From: an uncultured Clostridia bacterium
Lineage (GTDB): Bacteria > Bacillota > Clostridia > TANB77 > CAG-508
Reading direction: 5' to 3'
Assembly (NCBI GenBank): GCA_947624525.1
Contig: CANQKT010000036.1
Coordinates: 1-56,008 of the forward strand
DNA: 56,008 nucleotides
The notes under the pieces were generated by a model. The model saw nothing but the letters and a program-made list of their open reading frames with translations, searched no databases and had not been told where the DNA came from. This document shows positions 7,856 to 16,722 of this stretch, piece by piece (within the stretch, counting starts at the first letter, position 1; each line of letters starts with the position of its first letter). The translations under genes and the position numbers were made by a program.

Positions 7856-9190
7856 ATGAATAAAAATTATAATATAATAGAAGTCACAAAAGATAACAAA
7901 GATGAGTACTTATCTAGCATTGTTCAGTTAGAACAAGTAGTTTTAAGTAACATGGAACAAAATGGGAAAGTAGGTCAATTGTTCATAACTGGGAAAGATG
8001 GTATAGAGGAGTATATAGATTCAGATAGCAATCATGTATTAATTGCAGTAACTAAGGAAAATGAAAAACAACAAGTAATATCAGCATCATACATTACTCA
8101 AGGACAAATTGATTTTACATATAATGATATAACAAAATATTTTAAATATGGAAGTGATTATCAAGAATATGTAAAGTCAAAGTATTCTGAAGATGAATAT
8201 AAAAAGCTAATAAGAAAGGTTTATATTGATAAAATATGTGCTTTTAAGTATGCAAGAGATGCCATATTACATGAATTAGGAATATTAAAAAATCCTAAAA
8301 CAAGTGAGCAAGAAAAAAATGAAATAATTTTGGGATTAATAGAGCAGGAATATAATGATCCACAAAATCAATTTCATGAAAAGAGTGAAATACGCGATAA
8401 TTTAAATAAATATATGTCATTATATATGAAAAATGTAAAGAACAATTTAAAAGCGTATCAAGAATTTTACTGGGTAGATTTTGAGTACTTAAAACAATAT
8501 TTTAAAAAAGATTCATTACAAGGTATAAAGGAATCTGATGTGGATTCAACAATAAAAGCTTATGATAAGATACTTCAATATCAAAAATATAAAATATATG
8601 ATAGAACTTCTTGCAAAAATATGAGCAAATATTATGGAGCTAATACACAAAATACGGTAGAATTAGACACATATATAACACATCCTAACAGTAGAGAAAA
8701 AGGTATTGCTAGGATATTAGTGTTAGAGGGAATTAAAAAATCAGTAAATAGAATATTGGAAAACCAAGATAATAAAGAAATTTTTCTTGTATCAACATTA
8801 CATGAGGAAAATCTTTCTTCTAAATATGTGTCAGAATTCTTTGGATTGAACGATTTTTTATTTTTAAATAGAAGAAGTGGAAGAGATAGGCAAGTTCATA
8901 TTTTAGGAATGAAAAGAGAGGAATTTCCTAAATATATTGCTATGATGGAAAAGAAAATAGCTGTGTTGTATGATTATAATCCTAATAAAATTTTGATTTC
9001 TGAAAATGAGAGAAAAAAGATTTTACAGGAACAAATAAAATATGAAACTGAAGAATTACAACGACTTAATGGAATAAAAGATATTGGTAAAAAGAAAAAA
9101 TATAAAGGATACATAAAAGGAAAGCAAACCAAAATACAAGCATTGCAAGAATTAATGGAGAAAGGTCATACATTGAATCAAGAATTATAG
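7856..9190 (+). CDS. Large GNAT-like acyltransferase-related protein
   Basis: A soluble protein of about 444 aa without signal peptide or membrane segment. Residues ~270-350 carry GNAT features: a beta strand ending in a purine-nucleotide-type turn (THPNSREKGIARIL, resembling the acetyl-CoA R-x-x-G-x-A loop) followed by HEENLSSKYVSEFFGL, like the motif B helix of acetyltransferases. The N-terminal half is helical and unrecognised; the C-terminal ~60 residues are a Lys/Glu-rich probable coiled coil. Start ATG 7856 follows AAGAAGGTGG. It is 18 bp upstream of the M23 gene and shares its promoter, so the two probably act together. The substrate is unknown; the GNAT assignment rests on motif shape only. 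Confidence 0.6.
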   Translation: MNKNYNIIEVTKDNKDEYLSSIVQLEQVVLSNMEQNGKVGQLFITGKDGIEEYIDSDSNHVLIAVTKENEKQQVISASYITQGQIDFTYNDITKYFKYGSDYQEYVKSKYSEDEYKKLIRKVYIDKICAFKYARDAILHELGILKNPKTSEQEKNEIILGLIEQEYNDPQNQFHEKSEIRDNLNKYMSLYMKNVKNNLKAYQEFYWVDFEYLKQYFKKDSLQGIKESDVDSTIKAYDKILQYQKYKIYDRTSCKNMSKYYGANTQNTVELDTYITHPNSREKGIARILVLEGIKKSVNRILENQDNKEIFLVSTLHEENLSSKYVSEFFGLNDFLFLNRRSGRDRQVHILGMKREEFPKYIAMMEKKIAVLYDYNPNKILISENERKKILQEQIKYETEELQRLNGIKDIGKKKKYKGYIKGKQTKIQALQELMEKGHTLNQEL

Positions 9191-9208
9191 ACTTTAAAGG
9201 AGGATTTT

Positions 9209-9814
9209 ATGGAAAATAGTATTGAATATACATGGCCAATAATACCAAAATACAAAGTATGTGAACATGATAAATATGGAATAAGAAAAAATCATTATGT
9301 TTTATTCAAAGAAAGAGAACATTCAGGATTTGATATTACAGCAGATTATGGAACAGAAGTGAAAGCTATAGCAAAGGGAAAAGTGCTTAGAGCGAGCTTT
9401 GATGGAACTACTACTGAAGGTATAGAGGAATTTAACATGGGATATGGTAATAGTATAGAAATATTAAATGATGATGGTAGAAGATGTGTTTATGGTCATC
9501 TTAGTGAAATATTTGTGAAAGAAGGAGATATAGTAGATAATGATACTGTAATTGGAAAAACGGGATGCTCAGGCGGTTCTAGGGTACCACATTTGCATAT
9601 AGAAATAAGAAAGAAAAATACAGAACAGACAGGATTAAAATATACTTTGAATCCATTAGAGGTTTTACCTAAAATTGATTTTTCTAAATGTGTTTTGGAA
9701 TTTTCAACCCAACCATATGCTGAGTTATGGAAGAAAATGTCGTCAAAAGAAAATCCTTGGGATTTTACAAAAGAGGATATATGGTATAGTGAAAGTGAAG
9801 AATATATAAAGTAA
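9209..9814 (+). CDS. M23 (LytM-type) peptidase family protein without signal peptide
   Basis: The zinc endopeptidase fold that usually cleaves peptidoglycan cross-links. All metal and catalytic motifs are present in about 201 aa: HSGFDI (HxxxD, ~residues 38-43), YGHLSEI, and HLHIEI (HxH). The protein starts MENSIEYTWPIIPKYK with no signal peptide or membrane helix, so it is predicted to stay in the cytoplasm unless exported otherwise. That is unusual for a cell-wall hydrolase. ATG 9209 follows AAAGGAGG closely. A C-terminal ~45-residue extension (acidic, Trp-rich) follows the peptidase domain. It is co-transcribed with the upstream GNAT-like gene. Confidence 0.85.
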   Translation: MENSIEYTWPIIPKYKVCEHDKYGIRKNHYVLFKEREHSGFDITADYGTEVKAIAKGKVLRASFDGTTTEGIEEFNMGYGNSIEILNDDGRRCVYGHLSEIFVKEGDIVDNDTVIGKTGCSGGSRVPHLHIEIRKKNTEQTGLKYTLNPLEVLPKIDFSKCVLEFSTQPYAELWKKMSSKENPWDFTKEDIWYSESEEYIK

Positions 9815-9838
9815 TATGGATAAAATTTTAAAAAAAGG

Positions 9839-9867
9839 TTGAAAAAAAGTAGAAAAGAATATATAAT
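9839..9867 (+). promoter_or_regulatory. Sigma-A promoter of hpf
   Basis: TTGAAA (9839-9844), 17-bp spacer, TATAAT (9862-9867), about 58 bp before the start codon. It gives the stationary-phase factor gene its own start. Confidence 0.75.
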
Positions 9868-9924
9868 GAGTCCATATAATAGTGAATAACTAAAGAAAGA
9901 CTAACTAGAAGAGGAGTGATTTTT

Positions 9925-10461
9925 ATGAAAATAAAAATAACAGGAAAGGATTTAAAAGCTACAGAGGCAATTAAGGACTACGTTGAAAAAAAATGTGAAA
10001 GATTACAAAAATATTCAGAAGATGAAATTGATGTTCAAGTAACAATAAAAACAGAAGGAATTAATCAGGTAGCAGAATTAAGTACAATAATAAATGGTGA
10101 CATTTATAGAGCTGTAACGGAAAATAAGGATTTGTATGCATCAATTGATAAAGATATAGATATTACAGAAGGTCAAATCAGAAAGACAAAAGCTAAAAAG
10201 GATAAACAAAACATGAGTGGATCAATAAAGATGTCAGAAGACATTAGATTTGGAGCAGAAAATCACAAAGTTGAAAATGAAATACTAAAAACTTCATATT
10301 ATCAAGTAAAACCAATGTCTTCAGAAGATGCAAAATTGATATTATCTGAAAGAGCTAAAGATCAATTTTTAGTTTTTGTAAATATAGACACATCTAAGGT
10401 AAATGTTATTTTTAGATTAAAAGATGGTAAAAATTTTGGTTTAGTAGAACCAGAAGTATAG
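9925..10461 (+). CDS. hpf: Ribosome hibernation promoting factor, long form
   Basis: Binds the decoding site of idle 30S subunits and dimerises 70S ribosomes into inactive 100S particles. At 178 aa it is the long form: the N-terminal S30AE domain (MKIKITGKDLKATEAIKDYVEKK, residues 1-~100), a linker, and the C-terminal dimerisation domain (VKPMSSEDAKLILSE...FRLKDGKNFGLVEP). ATG 9925 follows GAGGAG by 8 nt. It is monocistronic, with a consensus promoter upstream and a terminator at 10477. The downstream ylmH, also a ribosome-associated RNA-binding protein, may be served by read-through. Confidence 0.95.
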   Translation: MKIKITGKDLKATEAIKDYVEKKCERLQKYSEDEIDVQVTIKTEGINQVAELSTIINGDIYRAVTENKDLYASIDKDIDITEGQIRKTKAKKDKQNMSGSIKMSEDIRFGAENHKVENEILKTSYYQVKPMSSEDAKLILSERAKDQFLVFVNIDTSKVNVIFRLKDGKNFGLVEPEV

Positions 10462-10476
10462 TAAACATAATATAGT

Positions 10477-10507
10477 GGCGACAATTTTTGTCGCCTATTG
10501 TTGTTTT
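10477..10507 (+). terminator. Terminator after hpf
   Basis: GGCGACAA (10477-10484) and TTGTCGCC (10488-10495) form a stem followed by the T-rich tail TATTGTTGTTTT. Confidence 0.75.
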
Positions 10508-10521
10508 AAGGGAGATAGTAA

Positions 10522-11322
10522 ATGGATAAAGCAAAAATACTAGAAAAATATAAAAAAGAGGAAGAACGTTTATTAATATCTAAATTATTTGATAAAATCA
10601 CTTTGACAGAAAAACAAAATAAAATTCAAACAACAGATTTTTTATCGCCTGTTGAAATGAATTTATTAATAGATATATTAAATTTAGTTGCACATAAAAA
10701 TTATGTAACTTATGGTGGAAGAGAAAATGCGCAAAGACAAATGATAATTCTTTATCCTGATAAATTGGAAAGCATTTTTTATGAAAATAAATTTGATTAT
10801 AATAGTGTTTGCAATTGCATAAGAATAACAAATAATACAGAACAATATGCTCATAAAATTTATTTAGGAGGAATAATAAAACTTGGTATCAAACGTGAAA
10901 AAGTTGGAGATATTGTTGTTTTTGACGATGGTGCAGATCTTATAGTTAGTAAGGAAATTACGAAGTTTTTAACATCTAGTTTGCAAGAACTAACAAGATT
11001 CAAAAAGTCAAATATTGAAGTTGTAGATATAAGTAAAGTGACGGTAAAAGAACAAGAATATAAGGAATTAAAGCTTGTGGTTTCCTCTTTAAGATTAGAT
11101 AATATAGTATCAGAATTGGCAAAGACTTCAAGGAGTAAGGCTTTAGAATTGTTAAAACAAGAAAGAGTGTTTGTAAATTATAAAAATGAGATTAAAAATA
11201 CTAAAATGGTAAAGGAGAATGATACGATTACTATTAGAGGAGTTGGTAAATTTATAATATGTGATACTTTGGGAAATACTAAGAGCGGAAAGAGAGTTGT
11301 TTTTATTAAGAAGTTTATTTGA
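10522..11322 (+). CDS. ylmH: YlmH-type S4-domain RNA-binding protein
   Basis: S4-domain protein of the YlmH family; in B. subtilis it lies near division genes and related proteins act on stalled ribosomes or peptidyl-tRNA. The 266-aa protein has an N-terminal alpha/beta region (residues ~1-180, including YGGRENAQRQMIILYP and LGIKREKVGDIVV) and a C-terminal S4 domain (LRLDNIVSELAKTSRSKALELLKQERVFVNY, ~residues 192-265). ATG 10522 is preceded by AAGGGAGA. Here it is separated from the division cluster and placed after hpf; there is no promoter between the hpf terminator and this gene, so read-through is likely. Confidence 0.88.
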   Translation: MDKAKILEKYKKEEERLLISKLFDKITLTEKQNKIQTTDFLSPVEMNLLIDILNLVAHKNYVTYGGRENAQRQMIILYPDKLESIFYENKFDYNSVCNCIRITNNTEQYAHKIYLGGIIKLGIKREKVGDIVVFDDGADLIVSKEITKFLTSSLQELTRFKKSNIEVVDISKVTVKEQEYKELKLVVSSLRLDNIVSELAKTSRSKALELLKQERVFVNYKNEIKNTKMVKENDTITIRGVGKFIICDTLGNTKSGKRVVFIKKFI

Positions 11323-11347
11323 AGGTGGTATTTCAATTCAGATGATG

Positions 11348-11376
11348 GGAAATTTAAGGAACGTCCCCAGATTTCT
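11348..11376. repeat. Family C short repeat, copy C2
   Basis: GGAAATTTAAGGAACGTCC followed by CCAGATTTC; the arms GAAATTT/AGATTTC are imperfect. Located between ylmH and the walR promoter. Confidence 0.7.
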
Positions 11377-11401
11377 TTCAAAAAATTTAGTTATAAAATA
11401 C

Positions 11402-11430
11402 TTGTACAAATATCAATTGTATGATATAAA
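11402..11430 (+). promoter_or_regulatory. Promoter of walR-walK
   Basis: TTGTAC (11402-11407), 17-bp spacer, TATAAA (11425-11430). Confidence 0.6.
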
Positions 11431-11464
11431 TAAGATGATAAACCTTAAAAAAGGGGGGGTTTAA

Positions 11465-12220
11465 ATGGAAGAAATAATAAAAGAAAAACCAAAAAGAACG
11501 ATATTAATAGTTGATGATGAAAAACCAATTGTTGATATATTAGTATATAATTTACAAAAGGAAGGATATGATACATTAGAAGCTAGAGATGGGGAAGAAG
11601 CTGTTAGATTAGCTTTAGAAAAAAAACCAAATTTAATATTATTGGATATAATGCTTCCTAAAATGGATGGGTTAGCAGTTTGCAAAAGGATTAGACATAG
11701 TTTAAATGTTCCAATATTAATGCTGTCTGCAAAAGATGAGGAAATAGATAAAATATTGGGATTGGAATTAGGTGCAGATGATTATGTAACAAAACCATTT
11801 AGTGTAAGGGAATTAATGGCTAGAGTAAAGGCTAATTTAAGAAAACAAGATGCGGCAACAATTAAAAATACTACTGAAGATTCAAACAAACCAGTTGATG
11901 ATAATACAAACAAAATAGAGGTAGGAGATTTAGTCCTAGATTTAGACAAATTCGAGGTAAAAGTTAGAGGAGAAGTAATTGATTTAACCTTAAGAGAATT
12001 TGAAGTTTTAAAGTATCTTGCAAAACAACCCGGTCAAGTTATTACAAGGGAAATATTGCTTGAAAAGGTATGGGGATATGAATATTATGGAGATATAAGA
12101 ACAGTTGATGTTACTGTAAGAAGGATTAGGGAAAAAATAGAATTAGATACATCTAATCCAAAAATACTTGTAACCAAAAGAGGTGTAGGGTATTATATTT
12201 CTACCAATAAAGAAAGATAA
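11465..12220 (+). CDS. walR: OmpR/PhoB-family response regulator, WalR-like
   Basis: DNA-binding response regulator paired with the histidine kinase downstream; WalR homologues control cell-wall turnover. The 251-aa protein has a receiver domain (residues ~11-125) with acidic pocket DDE (17-19), phospho-acceptor Asp61 (LLDIMLP) and Lys at KPFS, then a linker with a low-complexity Asn/Asp stretch (~130-155), then a winged-helix effector domain (~157-250; LTLREFEVLKYLA, DVTVRRIREKIE, GVGYYI). Start ATG 11465 follows GGGGGGG. WalR is inferred from similarity and order; PhoP is an alternative. The other wal genes are absent, but a histidine kinase is next. Confidence 0.85.
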   Translation: MEEIIKEKPKRTILIVDDEKPIVDILVYNLQKEGYDTLEARDGEEAVRLALEKKPNLILLDIMLPKMDGLAVCKRIRHSLNVPILMLSAKDEEIDKILGLELGADDYVTKPFSVRELMARVKANLRKQDAATIKNTTEDSNKPVDDNTNKIEVGDLVLDLDKFEVKVRGEVIDLTLREFEVLKYLAKQPGQVITREILLEKVWGYEYYGDIRTVDVTVRRIREKIELDTSNPKILVTKRGVGYYISTNKER

Positions 12221-12290
12221 TAATTTCAACAAAATAAAAATCGGAGGATTTTAGGGGCTATCTGAATTAAAAGGATGTAAAAAGGTTGGT

Positions 12291-12356
12291 ATGCGTCTAC
12301 GAATTTTCCGAATTTTTCAAGTTATAGCTTATATATGTTTATTAATTTTCAAATAA
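12291..12356 (+). CDS. Possible 21-aa membrane peptide between walR and walK
   Basis: A short frame starting at ATG 12291 encodes MRLRIFRIFQVIAYICLLIFK: three arginines, then a hydrophobic run long enough to touch the membrane. The candidate SD (AAAAGG) is weak. It lies in a 162-bp gap that is otherwise unexplained and is not in frame with walK. It may be real or chance. Confidence 0.25.
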   Translation: MRLRIFRIFQVIAYICLLIFK

Positions 12357-12382
12357 TTAGTAAAAATGAAAGAGGTTTAGAT

Positions 12383-13777
12383 ATGCAAAAATCAATGCAA
12401 AATAAATTAATTACAATTTTTATAATTTTGGGAATAGTTTTAATTGGTCTAATAGGAAATATTTACATAAAAAATATCTCTAGTATGACAGATGTAAATC
12501 AAATAGTTGAAGTCACAAAAAAATATTTACTAATATCATTAATAGTATTTATTTCTATAACAATAATTTCAAGTCAGATATTAAAAAGAGTATTACAAAA
12601 ATCTATGGTTAATATTGTAAAAGATGCAGGAAAAATAGTTACTGGAAAAGAGAAAAAAGTACATTTATTGCAAGAGGGAAATAGAGCTAAAAATGAGTTT
12701 ATGTCAGCATTTGATGATGCAACATTAGAAATGAGAGAACATTTAAAAGATGTAGACAGGCAGAAGAAGCAAATAGAAACCATTTTATTATATATGACTG
12801 ATGGAATAATTGCTTTTGATTTAGAAGGAAATGTTACACATAAGAACCTAGCAGCAGAAAGGTTATTAAACTTATCTAAAGATGATGATACTTTTGAAAA
12901 GATTTTTTCTAAATTTAATGTTGATATAAATTTAGAAAAAATCATATATTTGGAAGATTGGACCTCATCAGATAGAAAAGTCAGTATGGATGACAAATAT
13001 ATTAATTTATTGTTTGTTCCGTATAAAGACAATAATCAAAGGACAGCAGGAGTAATAGCAGTTGCTCAAGATATTACAGAACATGTTAAGTTGGATAATA
13101 TGAGAAAAGAATTTGTTGCAGATGTATCACACGAATTAAAAACACCAATAACTTCAATAATGGGATATGCAGATACCTTATTAGAGGGGGAATATGATGA
13201 TGCCACAAAAACAAAATTCCTAAATGTTATAGCTTCAGAAGCTAGAAGAATGGCAAAACTAGTAACAGACTTATTATCATTATCTAAATATGACAACAAT
13301 AAGAATAAAATTGAAAGAACAGAGTTTGATTTAGGGGAATTAGTAAAAAAATGTCAAGAAAAGTTGCAGATAGAGATAGATAAAAAACATCATAAGGTTG
13401 AAAATTTAGTCACTGCCAATGTTCCTCTAGTATATGCTGATAAATCAGGGATTGAAAGAGTTGTATTAAACATCCTATCAAATAGCATAAAATATACCAA
13501 GGAAAACGGAAACATTAAAATTTACGTTGGTTTTGTATATAATGATGCATATATCAAGGTTATTGATAATGGTATGGGAATTCCGGAGGAAGACCTAACT
13601 AGAATATTTGAGAGATTTTATAGGGTTGATAAAGCTAGAAGTAGAGAACTTGGAGGTACTGGTCTAGGTTTATCTATTGCTAGAGAAATCTTAAATCAAA
13701 ATAATGGTAGTATTGATATAAAAAGTGAAGTAGGAAGAGGCACAGAAGTTGTAATTAGAGTTCCTACTAAAAAATAG
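12383..13777 (+). CDS. walK: Sensor histidine kinase, WalK-like
   Basis: Membrane histidine kinase that phosphorylates the regulator upstream. The 464-aa protein has two membrane helices (residues ~9-28 and 48-66) with only ~20 residues outside, so there is no extracellular PAS domain as in Bacillus WalK. Then follow a coiled linker, a cytoplasmic PAS domain (~130-235), HisKA with His250 (FVADVSHELKTP), and HATPase with N box (NILSNSIKYT), G1 (DNGMGIP), F box (FERFYRVD) and G2 (GGTGLGLSIA). Start ATG 12383 lies 8 nt after AGAGG; an upstream in-frame ATG at 12335 has no SD. The short outer loop suggests sensing in the membrane or cytoplasm. Confidence 0.87.
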   Translation: MQKSMQNKLITIFIILGIVLIGLIGNIYIKNISSMTDVNQIVEVTKKYLLISLIVFISITIISSQILKRVLQKSMVNIVKDAGKIVTGKEKKVHLLQEGNRAKNEFMSAFDDATLEMREHLKDVDRQKKQIETILLYMTDGIIAFDLEGNVTHKNLAAERLLNLSKDDDTFEKIFSKFNVDINLEKIIYLEDWTSSDRKVSMDDKYINLLFVPYKDNNQRTAGVIAVAQDITEHVKLDNMRKEFVADVSHELKTPITSIMGYADTLLEGEYDDATKTKFLNVIASEARRMAKLVTDLLSLSKYDNNKNKIERTEFDLGELVKKCQEKLQIEIDKKHHKVENLVTANVPLVYADKSGIERVVLNILSNSIKYTKENGNIKIYVGFVYNDAYIKVIDNGMGIPEEDLTRIFERFYRVDKARSRELGGTGLGLSIAREILNQNNGSIDIKSEVGRGTEVVIRVPTKK

Positions 13778-13788
13778 AATTAAGGTAC

Positions 13789-13817
13789 TTGAAAAGTAGA
13801 CATATTTGATATATAAT
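13789..13817 (+). promoter_or_regulatory. Sigma-A promoter of lepB
   Basis: TTGAAA (13789-13794), 17-bp spacer, TATAAT (13812-13817). Confidence 0.75.
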
Positions 13818-13884
13818 TTATGTAATTGTTTTTAATGGTAAATTTTAGAAAAATATATAGTATAGAAAGGAAGTCTTTATAGTA

Positions 13885-14541
13885 ATGGAAAATAAAAGCA
13901 AAACCAAGGAAGCCTTAGAGTGGATATATTGTATAATTATTGCTGTCGTAATAGTGTTATTAATAAAATCATTTATTGGGGTACCTACTGTAGTTAAGCA
14001 AACATCTATGTTTCCTACTTTACAACAAAATGAAAGATTATGGTTAAATAGATGGGGAGCTACTTTTGATAAAATGCCAAATAGGGGAGATATAATAACT
14101 TTTGAAGCGCCATCTGTAATTATGGTAGATGAAAACCATGCTAATTATGAAAATCCAGTTGCTGAATATAATTATGAACCAAATAATATATTTTCAAGAT
14201 TTATTTATTACACACTAGAAATAGGTAAAACAAGCTATATAAAAAGGGTAATTGGTCTTCCAGGTGAACATGTAGAAATAAAAGATGGAAATGTATATAT
14301 AAATGGAGATCTACTACAAGAAGATTATTTACAAGATTATGTTGTAACTGAGGCCTTAGGGGGATGTTATATAGATATAGTGGTTCCAGAAAATACGGTG
14401 TATGCATTGGGAGACAATAGAGGAGAATCAACAGATAGTAGAAGATTTGGATGCATTCCAGTAAATAAAATTGAAAGCAAGGCTGTATTTAGGTTTTGGC
14501 CGCTTAACAAATTTGGTGGAATCTATAAAAAAGTTAGATAA
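13885..14541 (+). CDS. lepB: Signal peptidase I
   Basis: Membrane serine protease that removes signal peptides from exported proteins. The 218-aa protein has one N-terminal membrane anchor (residues ~13-31), then the catalytic Ser41 (QTSMFPTL), Lys120 (YIKRVIGLPGE) and the box GDNRGESTDSRRFG near the C-terminus, so the Ser/Lys dyad is intact. An insertion of ~30 residues (about 75-112) between boxes B and C is longer than in small Gram-positive forms. ATG 13885 has AAGGA 13 nt upstream, a loose spacing. It is followed 50 bp later by holB, which has no promoter of its own that I can see. Confidence 0.95.
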   Translation: MENKSKTKEALEWIYCIIIAVVIVLLIKSFIGVPTVVKQTSMFPTLQQNERLWLNRWGATFDKMPNRGDIITFEAPSVIMVDENHANYENPVAEYNYEPNNIFSRFIYYTLEIGKTSYIKRVIGLPGEHVEIKDGNVYINGDLLQEDYLQDYVVTEALGGCYIDIVVPENTVYALGDNRGESTDSRRFGCIPVNKIESKAVFRFWPLNKFGGIYKKVR

Positions 14542-14590
14542 GTTTAAATTAATTAGTGTATAAATAATTATAAACATTGGTGGTGAATTT

Positions 14591-15514
14591 GTGAGCTTTA
14601 ATAATATAAGAGGTAATGATAAAGTAAAAAGCATTTTAAAAAAGTCATTAGATAATAAAACAATATTACATAGTTACATGTTTATAGGTGAAGAAGGAAT
14701 TGGTAAGAAAATGTTTGCAAACGAATTTGCCAAAATGGTTTTATGCGAGAATTTCGATGGTGAAGAGTGTGATAAATGTAAATCATGTATTGAATTTAGT
14801 AGCGGAAACAATCCAGACTTTTCTTATATAGAGCCTGATGGTAAAATAATAAAAATAGAGCAAATAAGACAAATGCAAGCAAAAGTCATAGAAAAACCTA
14901 TAAACTCAAGTAAAAAGATATATATCATAGATAATGCAGACTTAATGACCAAAGAAGCTCAAAATTGTTTGTTAAAAACTCTAGAAGAACCACCAGAATA
15001 TATAGTTATAATATTAATTGTTAGTAATGAAAATAAAGTATTAACCACAATAAAATCAAGATGTATGAAAATCTATTTTGAAAAATTAGCAGACAGTGAA
15101 ATAAAAAAATACTTGATAGAAGATTGTAAAATAGAGAATATTAATAATAACATTTTAAGAATGTGTGATGGCAGTATTGGAAAATGTTTAGGTATAAAGG
15201 ATAAAATAGAGGACTATATTGAAATAGAAAAAATATTTTCCAATTTTAATAAAAGTATCTTAAATGTATTAAATGCCTCAGAAATATTATATAAAAATAA
15301 GGATAATATTAACGATTATTTAAATTACATAAATGTTATATTGTATGAATATGCTAAACAAAATTTAAATAATAATATAAAATATATAAATTCAATGAAA
15401 ATAGTTGAAAATACAAAACAGCGTTTATTAAGTAATAGTAATTATGATATGTGTGTAGATTATTTACTTTTCAATATATGGGAGGAAATTAATGAAAAGA
15501 ATAGTAGGGGTTAG
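14591..15514 (+). CDS. holB: DNA polymerase III delta' subunit
   Basis: Clamp-loader ATPase-fold subunit. The 307-aa protein begins with GTG 14591 (GGTGGTGA as SD). It contains a Walker A-like GEEGIGKK (~33-40, with Lys in place of the final Thr/Ser), a four-cysteine zinc motif (CENFDGEECDKCKSC, ~52-66), IDNADLMTKEAQNCLLKTLEEPP (sensor/Walker B region) and SRCMK. A degenerate P-loop is usual for delta'. The 3' end overlaps ricT by 23 nt, the same order as holB-yaaT in Bacillus, which supports both calls. Confidence 0.93.
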   Translation: MSFNNIRGNDKVKSILKKSLDNKTILHSYMFIGEEGIGKKMFANEFAKMVLCENFDGEECDKCKSCIEFSSGNNPDFSYIEPDGKIIKIEQIRQMQAKVIEKPINSSKKIYIIDNADLMTKEAQNCLLKTLEEPPEYIVIILIVSNENKVLTTIKSRCMKIYFEKLADSEIKKYLIEDCKIENINNNILRMCDGSIGKCLGIKDKIEDYIEIEKIFSNFNKSILNVLNASEILYKNKDNINDYLNYINVILYEYAKQNLNNNIKYINSMKIVENTKQRLLSNSNYDMCVDYLLFNIWEEINEKNSRG

Positions 15515-16412
15515 GTTTAAAAAAACAGGTAAAATATATTTTTTTGATCCTGAAAACTTAGAGATAAATATGGGGGATAAAGTTATTGTTGAAACTGCAA
15601 TGGGAGAAGAATTCGGAGAAGTGGTTACAAATAATAGAGAATTACCAGATGAAAAAATAACAAATCCTTTAAAAAAAGTATTAAGAATTGCAAGTCAACA
15701 AGACATCAAAAACATGGAAATGTATAAAAGCAAAGAGCCTGAAGCCTTTAAAATATGTGAAGAAAAAATAAAAAAACATAACCTAGATATGCATTTAACA
15801 GATGTTGAATATAAATTTGATGGAAGTAAAATTTTATTTTATTTTACTGCAGATGGAAGAATTGATTTTAGGGAATTAGTTAAGGAATTAGCTAGTATTT
15901 TTAAAACCAGAATAGAATTAAGACAAATAGGAGTAAGAGATGAAGTTCGTAGAATTGGTGGAAACGGTGTATGTGGTAGAGAATTATGTTGTTGTTCTTT
16001 TTTAGGAAATTTTGAAACAGTATCTATAAAAATGGCAAAAGAACAAAATATTTCCCTAAATCCATCTAAAATTTCAGGAAATTGTGGTAGACTTATGTGT
16101 TGTTTAAAATATGAACAAGAGGCATATGAAGAAAAATTAGACAGATTACCAAAAATAGGAGCCATTGTAAAAACTCCAGATGGTGAAGGAATAGTTGATA
16201 ATGTTGAAATACTTAAGGAAAAACTAAAGGTTAAGTTTAAAGATGGTGATGAATATTTTTATAAAAGATATGATGCCAAAGATGTAAAAATTATTAAAAA
16301 TGGTTCTAATAATAAGGTAGATCCTGAAGAAGCAGAACATTTAAAGGAACTTAGAGAATTGGAAAAATTGGAAAAATTAGATACTAAAAATAGTGTGAAT
16401 GATGATATATAA
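15492..16412 (+). CDS. ricT: RicT/YaaT, PSP1-domain regulator of RNA processing
   Basis: Member of the Y-complex (RicA-RicF-RicT) that works with RNase Y and was first described as a sporulation phosphorelay factor in B. subtilis. The 306-aa protein has the PSP1 domain (residues ~60-145), the cysteine-rich Fe-S cluster region (GVCGRELCCCSFLGNFETVSIKMAKEQ split around ~155-180, and NCGRLMCCLKYE ~197-208), and an acidic/charged C-terminal tail. ATG 15492 follows GGAGGAA. It overlaps holB and is the last gene of that transcript. Confidence 0.93.
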   Translation: MKRIVGVRFKKTGKIYFFDPENLEINMGDKVIVETAMGEEFGEVVTNNRELPDEKITNPLKKVLRIASQQDIKNMEMYKSKEPEAFKICEEKIKKHNLDMHLTDVEYKFDGSKILFYFTADGRIDFRELVKELASIFKTRIELRQIGVRDEVRRIGGNGVCGRELCCCSFLGNFETVSIKMAKEQNISLNPSKISGNCGRLMCCLKYEQEAYEEKLDRLPKIGAIVKTPDGEGIVDNVEILKEKLKVKFKDGDEYFYKRYDAKDVKIIKNGSNNKVDPEEAEHLKELRELEKLEKLDTKNSVNDDI

Positions 16413-16502
16413 GATGTGCAATTTATTAGGTATATAGTTGATTGTTTTTTAATATAGTTATAAAAATAGTAGTATTAGGAATATTGAAAGGTGGTGAAAG
16501 TT

Positions 16503-16673
16503 ATGGCATATAAAATTACAGAGAAATGTATATCATGTGGGGCTTGCTCAGGAGAATGTCCTGTTGGATGTATTTCAAAAGGTGAGGAGAGATATGTTAT
16601 TGATCCTAATGTTTGTATTGGATGTGGAACTTGTGCTGGAGTTTGTCCTGTTGAGGCTCCTGTAGAAGAATAA
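16503..16673 (+). CDS. 2[4Fe-4S] ferredoxin
   Basis: Small soluble electron carrier of clostridial type. Two CxxCxxCxxxC motifs (CISCGACSGECPVGC and CIGCGTCAGVCPVEA) in 56 residues hold two cubane clusters. Start ATG 16503 follows AAAGGTGGTGA. The gene converges with porB and shares a terminator with it. As the por genes encode a pyruvate:ferredoxin oxidoreductase, this ferredoxin is a plausible electron acceptor, which is an inference from proximity. Confidence 0.96.
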   Translation: MAYKITEKCISCGACSGECPVGCISKGEERYVIDPNVCIGCGTCAGVCPVEAPVEE

Positions 16674-16712
16674 AAAAATAAAATGTTCCTTCATGGGAAC
16701 ATTTTATTTTTT
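16673..16712. terminator. Bidirectional terminator between ferredoxin and porB
   Basis: AAAAAATAAAATGTTCC and its complement (through 16712) with loop TTCAT; A-tract and T-tract serve both strands. Confidence 0.88.
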
Positions 16713-16722
16713 ACCTGAGAGT

